A stretch of DNA of 23,732 nt from Candidatus Jacksonbacteria bacterium (GTDB lineage Bacteria > Patescibacteriota > Patescibacteriia > UBA9629 > GWA2-43-13), in assembly GCA_018698735.1 (NCBI GenBank), contig JABIPD010000074.1, positions 1-23,732 of the forward strand. Direction: 5' to 3'. Below the pieces are notes generated by a model that was not told where the DNA came from, searched no databases, and saw only the letters and a list, made by a program, of their open reading frames with translations. The position numbers and the translations under genes are program-made. Below, in pieces: positions 1 to 6,723 of the stretch (the first letter of the stretch is position 1; every line of letters begins with the position of its first letter).

Positions 1-54
1 GCACATCCATTTTTTGTGTATATACAAGGATAGTAATAATAAAGACAAAGAAGA

Positions 55-327
55 ATGCTAAATGCGGAGGTTAAAAAAGAAGAGGCGGAAGCATTTGTAA
101 AGGTATCGGAGCGATACAAAACATTGTTTCTCGAACTCCAACTTAAAGGGAGGAAAGATGAAGCAATTGAAGCGGAAGTAGAAGAACTGAAGAAATACCT
201 TCGTGAACTTCATATTGATGAAGAACTGCGGATTGAAATAGGTGGTAGCTACAGGAAAGGAACATTCATATTATCAAGTGTAACACTTTCAAACTCTATC
301 GTCTTAATAGACAACAACACTAGTTAG
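55..327 (+). CDS. Small charged hypothetical protein
   Basis: A 90-residue open frame starting at the first ATG after an in-frame stop, with a purine-rich AAAGAAG stretch just upstream that could act as a weak ribosome site. Residues 1-60 are rich in Glu, Lys and Leu with heptad-like spacing (for example EAEVEELKKYLREL), suggesting a helical or coiled-coil protein. The last 25 residues switch to Ser/Ile/Val-rich sequence that looks less like a structured protein and may be a read-through of a truncated gene. I recognise no family. It lies on the plus strand, tail to tail with the GlmU-like gene. Either a real small gene, a truncated remnant or chance coding is possible. Confidence 0.4.
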   Translation: MLNAEVKKEEAEAFVKVSERYKTLFLELQLKGRKDEAIEAEVEELKKYLRELHIDEELRIEIGGSYRKGTFILSSVTLSNSIVLIDNNTS

Positions 328-505
328 AGAAGCACAACTTCTCTTCTCGTATGCTACGACCAGTAAGCATTACAAATAAAAGTGGCGGAGCGTGGACGGG
401 CTTGAGGAGATGGGATTGTATCGAGAATGAAATACCATAACGGTACTTCATACTCAAAAAGCGCTGCATCTAAACAGATCGCAGTGCTTCCTCTCTTTCT
501 TTCTA

Positions 506-1597
506 TTAAAACTCCACTTGCTTCTTTTTTACTCCAAAATCCTTGCGGTCTTTTTTTGTTTTTTCGAAAACACTTTTTAATAATTCTTTATCTTCTTTTG
601 CTGCTTCCTTATTACGGCGTTCAAACATTCGCTGTTGCATTTTTAACGCAGCCTCTAGTTTAAATTCATATAATCCCTTTGGCGTGGCATGAGAAAAAGA
701 AGGAACATTCTCCGAGATTATGCCATAGCAAGAAGCGCCAACACCAACAAGCTTCCCCGTATAAATTGCTGTATTCACAGCCGTCTTTGCATAATCGCCA
801 ATTATTGTTCCAAAAAATTGCATGTCTGTGTCTATTTTTTTCTTTCCTATCTTAACGCGAACCGATCCATAGGTGTTTTTAAGGTCTGAATTAGATGTTC
901 CACCTCCAATATTTACCCACGAACCAACATATGAATGCCCGATAAATCCGTAATGAGCTTTATTCGTAAAACTCTCTACAACAGACTCTGCCACCTCGCC
1001 GCCAAGTTTTACCTGCTCGCCAGTAGTAACGCTTGGCCCAATAACGGCACCAGCTTTAATGGTAGTACCAGGCCCTAAATAAAGCGGACCTCGTAAAACT
1101 GCATACGCCTCGACAGACACTTGTTTATCTAAAACAATCGGCCCGTCTGTGGTATCAAAAACAGCATACGAATCGATAAAACTTTTCTGCCCCACAAAAA
1201 CTTTTTTATGCTTTTTTAAAGGTTCGTGAAAACCCGATAGGTACCCGATGTTCTCGTTACAATATTCTAAATGATATTTTACAATATCCCATGGGTACTT
1301 GAAGATCGGATACTGCTTAACCGAAGTTTTTCCTTTTAGGGCGCTTGCAACAATTTCTTTTATAATTCCAACAACCGGAACAAGCCGAGCATTTATATAT
1401 ACTGCATTAGAATCAACCTTCCATGCTGGCTCCTCTTTTGAAGACGTCTTAAACGAAATATCGCCAGCTTTAAAAAGCAACGACAAACAACCTTCTAACG
1501 ACACTCCACCAATAGAAATTTGGCTTGCTCGCTTAGTAAGCGTCACAGGATACAGGCCGCGAGAAAGTGAATCTTCTATAACAACGACATGAGCCAT
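506..1597 (-). CDS. GlmU-like sugar nucleotidyltransferase/acetyltransferase (alternative GlmU family)
   Basis: 363 residues. It resembles the alternative bacterial GlmU-type family (UDP-GlcNAc diphosphorylase/glucosamine-1-phosphate N-acetyltransferase) known from Bacteroidetes and candidate phyla. Residues 1-45 (VVVIEDSLSRGLYPVTLTKR) match the shortened N-terminal half of that family, which lacks the classical GxGTRM pyrophosphorylase loop. Residues about 150-300 are a left-handed beta-helix of hexapeptide repeats (VLRGPLYLGPGTTIKAGAVI), including the family signature SFTNKAHYGFIGHSYVGSWV followed by NIGGGTSNSDLKNTYG. The C-terminal 50 residues are Lys/Glu-rich. The inferred role is acetylation and/or UMP transfer to make UDP-GlcNAc for the cell wall, consistent with glmS about 2.6 kb upstream on the same strand. 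Eleven bases separate it from argS. Which half-reactions it performs cannot be settled from sequence. Confidence 0.8.
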   Translation of the reverse strand: MAHVVVIEDSLSRGLYPVTLTKRASQISIGGVSLEGCLSLLFKAGDISFKTSSKEEPAWKVDSNAVYINARLVPVVGIIKEIVASALKGKTSVKQYPIFKYPWDIVKYHLEYCNENIGYLSGFHEPLKKHKKVFVGQKSFIDSYAVFDTTDGPIVLDKQVSVEAYAVLRGPLYLGPGTTIKAGAVIGPSVTTGEQVKLGGEVAESVVESFTNKAHYGFIGHSYVGSWVNIGGGTSNSDLKNTYGSVRVKIGKKKIDTDMQFFGTIIGDYAKTAVNTAIYTGKLVGVGASCYGIISENVPSFSHATPKGLYEFKLEAALKMQQRMFERRNKEAAKEDKELLKSVFEKTKKDRKDFGVKKKQVEF

Positions 1598-1608
1598 ATC
1601 TTTTTATG

Positions 1609-3351
1609 TTACATTTTTTCGGGCACTTCTATTGAACACAGAGATAAACTCCCAGAAAGCACACTCGCAACAGCAGTAAGTAACGCATGGCGAGCAGAAA
1701 CAAGTTCTTTGTCTTTTACATCGAGCACTCGATGCTTCTGATAAAAAGAATTCGCATCTTGGGCTAACTCTAACGAAAATTGCGCCAGCACAGAAATATT
1801 AAATTGCTTCGATTCTTGTAGCTGCTCTGAAATCATTTCAACTACGTGCGGGAATCTTAATAAGTGAAGAGCTAATTTTCGTTCTTCAATTTCTTTGAGT
1901 ATATCATAGGAGTCTGGCTGCTCCAACGACTTTTTTTCGAGAATACTTTTTATTCGTGTAACGGTATATTGCAAATATGGACCGGTTGCTCCGTCTAAGG
2001 AAATTGATTCCTCTGGATCGTATATCATATCCTGGTGAAGCGTTACACGCAGCAAATAAAATCGTAATGCGGCTTGAGCTATCATCTCCGCTCTTTCCGT
2101 AACTGCTGCAGCAGGCAGGTCTTCCCATCGATCTGTTATTTCCTTTTCTGCTATGGCGTGAAGTTCATCAAGCAAAGCGTCGGCGTCTACCACGGTACCT
2201 TCTCGAGATTTCATTCTACCGGAAGGGAGGTTAACTAACCCATAACTTACATGTGAAGACTTCGAAGCCCACGAATATTCCAATCGCTTTAAAATTTCGA
2301 ACAAGACTCTAAAATGATACTCCTGCTCTCTGGCAACAACATGTAGTATTCCATTTAATTCCGGATGTCTTTCGTTTCTTAATTGTGCGAGTGCAAGATC
2401 TTGGGTGATATAAATAGCCGTTCCGTCGGCTCTAAGCACTACTTTTTCATCGAGCCCGACATCTTCTAAATTCGCAATAACAGCACCGTCCTCTCTTTCC
2501 GAAAAAATTTTCGTTTCTTTTCCTAAATCAACAACTTCTTTTCCCTGCTTATAAATATCGCTTTCAAAATCTTCTTCCTCAAACTCTACACCAAGCCGGT
2601 TATACGTTTCTTTAATCCCAGCTATAACCCAATCATTTAACTGCTTCCACTGTTTTGTAATCTCTTTGTCTCCGGACTCGAGTTTTTTCAAAAGCCCTTG
2701 AGCTTCCTCGTCTAATTCTGGCTGCTCTTTAACTTTAGAACTAAAAAGAACATAATACTTCCCAACAAAATGATCGCCCTTCATTTTCGATTTTTCTGGA
2801 GTATCACCCTCCCCCCATTTTTGATACGCCAGCAAAGATTTCATAATATGAATCCCTCTGTCGTTTATAATTTCTGCTGGCACGACGGTATGGCCAATAA
2901 ATTTCAAGAACTGTATTCCAGCCTGGCCTATTACAATATTTCGTAAATGCCCTAAATGCAATGGCTTATTTGTGTTGGGAGAAGCATATTCAACAATATA
3001 CGTACCTAATGGATGCTGAGGTTTTCCGTACTCTTCCTTTTTTTCAAACACCTCGGTAAGCACATCAGCAAACAATGCTTTATTGGTAAGAGTAATATTC
3101 AAAAAACCGCCATCAGCTCTTGCGGACAATACAACCGCTACGTGGTCTGAAATTTTTTCTGCAAGTGTTTTCGCAATTTCATCTGGTGATTTTTTGAGTA
3201 TTTTTGCTAAAGCAAAACACGGTAATGAAACATCACCCCACAAAGGATTCGGGCACACCACCATTTCTCCAGACAAACAATCTGCTTTCGATTGCACAAG
3301 CTCCTCTATCTCTTCGATAATACTTTTTTCGATTGTACTCCATTGTGTCAT
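1609..3351 (-). CDS. argS: Arginyl-tRNA synthetase
   Basis: Class I aminoacyl-tRNA synthetase that charges tRNA-Arg. Counting from the ATG at 3351 (580 residues, normal for the family), residues about 1-95 form the N-terminal tRNA-binding Add1 domain. The HIGH motif appears as SPNTNKPLHLGHLRN (HLGH near residues 132-135). The KMSKS region is the ArgRS variant GRMKSREGTVV. The C-terminal 130 residues are the helical DALR anticodon-binding domain (TGPYLQYTVTRI at its beginning). A TTG codon at 3381 could extend the protein by 10 residues, but it would overlap the preceding gene by 20 bases. The ATG at 3351 lies 10 bases after that gene's end and follows purine-rich GGAGATAAAGAAG, so I prefer it. 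It is co-directional with its neighbours and probably in one transcript with them. Confidence 0.95.
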   Translation of the reverse strand: MTQWSTIEKSIIEEIEELVQSKADCLSGEMVVCPNPLWGDVSLPCFALAKILKKSPDEIAKTLAEKISDHVAVVLSARADGGFLNITLTNKALFADVLTEVFEKKEEYGKPQHPLGTYIVEYASPNTNKPLHLGHLRNIVIGQAGIQFLKFIGHTVVPAEIINDRGIHIMKSLLAYQKWGEGDTPEKSKMKGDHFVGKYYVLFSSKVKEQPELDEEAQGLLKKLESGDKEITKQWKQLNDWVIAGIKETYNRLGVEFEEEDFESDIYKQGKEVVDLGKETKIFSEREDGAVIANLEDVGLDEKVVLRADGTAIYITQDLALAQLRNERHPELNGILHVVAREQEYHFRVLFEILKRLEYSWASKSSHVSYGLVNLPSGRMKSREGTVVDADALLDELHAIAEKEITDRWEDLPAAAVTERAEMIAQAALRFYLLRVTLHQDMIYDPEESISLDGATGPYLQYTVTRIKSILEKKSLEQPDSYDILKEIEERKLALHLLRFPHVVEMISEQLQESKQFNISVLAQFSLELAQDANSFYQKHRVLDVKDKELVSARHALLTAVASVLSGSLSLCSIEVPEKM

Positions 3352-3361
3352 ACGCGTTCTG

Positions 3362-4042
3362 TTATTCTTCTTTATCTCCAAAAAGCACCCGACCGTCTAA
3401 AATAGTTGCTTGTAACGTAAGAACCCCTGGCTCGAGTATAATTTCGTCAATTGTTCCTATCATTTCTAAATTTTTATTCGCTTCATTTATTTTTCCTCCA
3501 AGTGCTGCCTTTACTATAGAATCACCAACAGCCCCAGGAAGCGTAAGCCCGCCAACAACAACTTCTTTAACAGTAAAATCTACCTGCCCTTCATTTACAA
3601 ATGGCTGCACCAGTAACTTCATAATGCCACTTACCGGTTCGGTTACCATTCCGCTTAGCTCTAACCCCTCTGGCAAAATTCGAACCTGACCTTCCTTTAA
3701 AAGAAACTCGTCTTCACCAGAAAGAATCACCGCTGTGAGTTCTTTTTCGGTAACCTCAAAGGTAACTGGCGCAGGATTTTCTGGAGTAGCCGTTCGTATC
3801 TGAAACGTTGCTGCACCAATTTTTTCTTCTAGACTCTCTCTTTGTTGTATTACTTCTTCTTTTGTTAACTCGACCCGAACAATAGTTGGAGGCGTTGGCC
3901 CAAGCAAAGAGCTTAAAACTGGGATTCTTACAAATCCAGTTGCGGCAAGCGCGGTTAATCCTGCAAGAAAAATAAGTATTAAAATACCCAGTAGTATTAT
4001 ACAACCAATATGTTTTTTTGGGGGGGAATCAGGAGAAGACAT
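3362..4042 (-). CDS. Membrane-anchored protein of unknown function
   Basis: 226 residues. A short cytoplasmic tail (MSSPDSPPKKH) precedes one transmembrane segment at about residues 12-34, and the rest is predicted to lie outside the membrane. Residues 90-220 alternate beta-strand-like stretches: a domain with VTFEVTEKELTAVIL, GLELSGMVTEP, VDFTVKEVVVGGLTLPG and NLEMIGTIDEIILEPG. This layout recalls extracytoplasmic lipid-binding-like domains such as the DUF2140/YpmS and DUF2993 groups, but that is a resemblance by eye and not an identification. The gene lies between glmS and argS on the same strand, 10 bases from argS. Seven C followed by seven A in the coding strand (window 4013-4026) fall within codons 6-10, a site prone to slippage. 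No signal-peptidase site is evident, so it is probably membrane-tethered. Confidence 0.75.
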   Translation of the reverse strand: MSSPDSPPKKHIGCIILLGILILIFLAGLTALAATGFVRIPVLSSLLGPTPPTIVRVELTKEEVIQQRESLEEKIGAATFQIRTATPENPAPVTFEVTEKELTAVILSGEDEFLLKEGQVRILPEGLELSGMVTEPVSGIMKLLVQPFVNEGQVDFTVKEVVVGGLTLPGAVGDSIVKAALGGKINEANKNLEMIGTIDEIILEPGVLTLQATILDGRVLFGDKEE

Positions 4043-4064
4043 GTTTTTAATTTCTAATTAATCT

Positions 4065-4180
4065 AATTTCTAATTGCACTAATCAATCACCAATCCACTA
4101 AGCACCAAAGACTGCACATACCTTAGTATATTGTTCATTGGTTATTGATATTTGATTAGTAATTAGTGCAATTAGAAATT
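4065..4180. repeat. Long inverted repeat with AT-rich arms
   Basis: A perfect 19-base inverted repeat. The left arm, AATTTCTAATTGCACTAAT, lies at 4065-4083 and the right arm, ATTAGTGCAATTAGAAATT, at 4162-4180, with 78 bases between them. Both arms sit in a field of imperfect CTAAT/ATTAG units (4048-4095 and 4150-4187), so pairing continues imperfectly beyond the core. It fills the gap between glmS and the membrane protein gene. No ORF and no transposase are associated. It could be a mini-element or a degenerate repeat array. Confidence 0.7.
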
Positions 4181-4189
4181 AGAAATTCA

Positions 4190-4206
4190 CGAAGCCCCAC
4201 GCTTCG
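4190..4206 (-). terminator. Hairpin after glmS, possible terminator
   Basis: CGAAGC-cccac-GCTTCG hairpin beginning 16 bases beyond the glmS stop. In the direction of glmS transcription it is followed by TGAATTTCTAATTT, only weakly T-rich, so termination may be partial. Confidence 0.35.
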
Positions 4207-4221
4207 AAGAGTCGTGTTTTC

Positions 4222-5994
4222 CTACTTAACCGTAACACTTTTTGCAAGATTCCGTGGTTTATCTGGATTATGCCCTTTCATTATACCAAGATAATACGAA
4301 AGAAGCTGCACTGGAAGAATATTTACCATATACGACATGTCTCCAACATTTGGAACATGTAACCAATGGTCGAACACAGAATGATTTTCTGGTGATATTC
4401 CAATAATCATACCTCCGCGAGCTTTTACTTCTTTTGCATTCGACAGCATTTCATCTTCGGTATCATCCTTCCCTACCAAAACAATAACTGGCGTACCTTT
4501 TGTTACCAGGGCAAGTGGCCCATGTTTTAATTCTCCAGCAGCAAAACTTTCTGCATGGATATAGCTAATTTCCTGTATTTTAATAGAGCTCTCTTTTGCA
4601 ACAGGAACATTTAAGCCTCTCCCTAAAATATAGACATGCTCTTTATTCTTTAAGACTCTCGCAATTCTCTGGATATGCTTTTCATACCGAGGGTTTAAAA
4701 GCTCGTTCATTTGAGATGCAACATCTACTAATTTTCTTTTTCCCTCTAGCACATTTCCTTTTGCTGCATAAGCAAGCAACGTCATAACAACAAACTGAGC
4801 AGTAATAGCTTTCGTAGAAGCAACAGCTCGCTCTTGGCCTGCATGAATAGGAAACACATAATCTGCTAATCGGCCGATTGTAGAATTTGTATTATTAAGT
4901 ATTCCAATAATTTTTACGTTCTTTTTCTTTGCCACCTCTATTGCTTCTATAACATCGGCTGTTTCCCCGCTCTGAGAAACAACAATCATTAAACTTTTAG
5001 AAGTTAAAAAACCAAAAAAATGTCTAAACTCACTCGCTTCAACTGCATTAATATGTTTATTTGCGACAGTAGAAAATATATATTCACCTAATTTACAAAC
5101 AGCGGCAGCAGACCCACACCCAACCAAAAAACTTCCATACGCTTTTTTAATCATTTTTGCAACCTCCATCAGTTGCCTTTCGTTTTGATCGACAGCCTTT
5201 CGTGTTGTTTCCTTCTGGTCCATTATTTCTTTAATCATGAAATGATCGTAGGAACCTTTCTCAGCTTGCTCTGGTTCTATATCGACAGTAATTTTTCTTC
5301 GAGATATCTTTTTGCCATTCGTTAGATCAAAAAATTGCGGCTTTCCTTCTTGCACTACAACCATCTGTCCATCGTCTAAATAGTACACTGTTTGCGTATG
5401 CTCAAGGAATGCTGGTATATCTGAAGCTATATACACTTCTTTTTCTCCTACTCCAACAATAAGTGGCGAACCATTTCTTGTTGCAATAAGCTCCTTGCCA
5501 TCTTGTTCCAGAACAACAATCGCATTCCTACCAGCAATATCTTTCATTGTTTTTCTTACTGCCTCTTTTAAGGAAACTTTTTTTCTGTAATTTTCTATTA
5601 AATTAACCACTACTTCTGAATCTGTTTCTGACTGGAATACATATCCCTTCTTTCGAAGTTCTTTTCTTAATACTTCATCGTTTTCTACAATACCATTATG
5701 AACCAGAACAATTTTTTTGTTCATCGAAAAATGAGGATGAGCATTCTTCTGCGTTACCCCACCATGCGTTGCCCATCGAGTGTGCCCAATACCAATATGA
5801 GCCTCTGGAAGATTAAGGCTTTTAAGGGAAACTTTTCCAATCTCTCCTACCTGGCGTTTCCGATGCATTTTCCCAGTTGCGGTTGCAACCGCAATCCCCC
5901 AGGAATCATAGCCTCTGTATTCTAAATGTTTTAGCCCTTCTACAATCCGCTGGTCAGCGTTATGTACTCCTTGATATGCAATAATTCCACACAT
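4222..5994 (-). CDS. glmS: Glutamine-fructose-6-phosphate aminotransferase (isomerizing)
   Basis: 590 residues, close to the usual 600-610. It makes glucosamine-6-phosphate from fructose-6-phosphate and glutamine, the first committed step towards UDP-GlcNAc and peptidoglycan. The N-terminal MCGIIAYQG carries the catalytic Cys2 of class II glutamine amidotransferases, with GHTRWATHG and VHNGIVEN further on. Two SIS sugar-isomerase domains follow, shown by SQSGETADVIEA, AVASTKAITAQ and AAGELKHGPLALV. The C-terminus LAKSVTVK is the conserved tail of the family. The start is fixed because Cys2 must become the N-terminal residue. It lies 26 bases downstream of a winged-helix regulator on the same strand, with no Shine-Dalgarno site visible (ACAAAATGT before ATG). 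I saw no glmS ribozyme in the short leader. Confidence 0.97.
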   Translation of the reverse strand: MCGIIAYQGVHNADQRIVEGLKHLEYRGYDSWGIAVATATGKMHRKRQVGEIGKVSLKSLNLPEAHIGIGHTRWATHGGVTQKNAHPHFSMNKKIVLVHNGIVENDEVLRKELRKKGYVFQSETDSEVVVNLIENYRKKVSLKEAVRKTMKDIAGRNAIVVLEQDGKELIATRNGSPLIVGVGEKEVYIASDIPAFLEHTQTVYYLDDGQMVVVQEGKPQFFDLTNGKKISRRKITVDIEPEQAEKGSYDHFMIKEIMDQKETTRKAVDQNERQLMEVAKMIKKAYGSFLVGCGSAAAVCKLGEYIFSTVANKHINAVEASEFRHFFGFLTSKSLMIVVSQSGETADVIEAIEVAKKKNVKIIGILNNTNSTIGRLADYVFPIHAGQERAVASTKAITAQFVVMTLLAYAAKGNVLEGKRKLVDVASQMNELLNPRYEKHIQRIARVLKNKEHVYILGRGLNVPVAKESSIKIQEISYIHAESFAAGELKHGPLALVTKGTPVIVLVGKDDTEDEMLSNAKEVKARGGMIIGISPENHSVFDHWLHVPNVGDMSYMVNILPVQLLSYYLGIMKGHNPDKPRNLAKSVTVK

Positions 5995-6020
5995 ACATTT
6001 TGTAATTTATTTCTGGTGTT

Positions 6021-6653
6021 TTATTCTGATGATTCTGAACCCTCAGCTTCTTTAAGTGCCTCTAGCTTTTTTTGCTCCTGTAATGCCTCTAACACTTTCT
6101 TCATTTCGTCTTTAATAACTACTTTCTTATTTACCATAATATCATATAAGAACTTATCGGTAATAGAAACCCTATAGCTATATTCTTCCGCTGGTAAAAA
6201 GGTAAAGCGGATAGGCTTACCAAATTTTTGAGAAAATTTTTCTAATACATTTTCGAGTCGCTTTCTTTGAAGTTTTTTGCCAGCCATCAAAAGATCTGTT
6301 TGAGTTTCGACTCCGGTAAATACCCCTGTTAAAATAATAACATCAACATCTCCAATAGCGTCTAAATCTTCTTGAATCTCTTGCTCTATAATAGTATCTG
6401 TTTTTGTAAACAGCGCTCGTAATTCATTATAGAGTAAAAAATTTTTCTTTGTTTTATAAAACTTTTTCTGATCTTTTTTGGTCTCTGAAATCAACCCAAA
6501 TTCCATCAAATTACCAAGCTCTCTTCGAATAGAATTAATATGCTCGCCAGTTAAGCGAGTGAGCTCTCGTACAAAGTATTGCTGGTCTGGATTTCTTAAA
6601 AAGTAGTTCAAAAGTTTAACTCTTGTCTTTGAACTAAAAATGTGTTCAAGCAT
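6021..6653 (-). CDS. Winged-helix transcriptional regulator with nucleotidyltransferase-like C-terminal domain
   Basis: 210 residues. Residues 1-70 form a winged helix-turn-helix (MLEHIFSSKTRVKLLNYFLR, FVRELTRLTGEHINSIRREL, LMEFGLISETKKDQKKFY). Residues about 95-190 resemble the nucleotidyltransferase-like domain often joined to such helices in archaea and candidate phyla (VDVIILTGVFTGVETQTDLL, then RVSITDKFLYDIM). The catalytic GSxxxGxxxSDxD signature is not recognisable, so the domain is more likely a sensor or scaffold than an enzyme. The last 25 residues are Lys/Glu-rich. The gene starts the transcript that contains glmS, so it may regulate amino-sugar supply or itself; that is inference from position only. 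A modest AAAAGG lies upstream of the ATG. Confidence 0.75.
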   Translation of the reverse strand: MLEHIFSSKTRVKLLNYFLRNPDQQYFVRELTRLTGEHINSIRRELGNLMEFGLISETKKDQKKFYKTKKNFLLYNELRALFTKTDTIIEQEIQEDLDAIGDVDVIILTGVFTGVETQTDLLMAGKKLQRKRLENVLEKFSQKFGKPIRFTFLPAEEYSYRVSITDKFLYDIMVNKKVVIKDEMKKVLEALQEQKKLEALKEAEGSESSE

Positions 6654-6679
6654 ATTATTTACCTTTTCTTGAGTTGAGG

Positions 6680-6714
6680 AGTATAGTATACTACCAAGGC
6701 ATTATTTTGCGCAA
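6680..6714. promoter_or_regulatory. Symmetric divergent promoter region
   Basis: The sequence AGTATA-G-TATACT (6680-6692) is a perfect palindrome about a central G and supplies -10-like hexamers on both strands. On the minus strand TATACT (6685-6690) sits 18 bases from TTGCGC (6709-6714), a possible -35, and would drive the regulator and glmS. On the plus strand TATAGT (6682-6687) or TATACT (6687-6692) could drive the PP2C-like gene. The palindrome could also be an operator for the neighbouring winged-helix protein. Confidence 0.5.
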
Positions 6715-6723
6715 GCAAGCACT

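Noticed and set aside
427..663. 78-codon plus-strand open frame overlapping the GlmU-like gene end
   Set aside because: It is antisense to the conserved gene over most of its length and reads the complement of Lys-rich codons as Phe/Leu.
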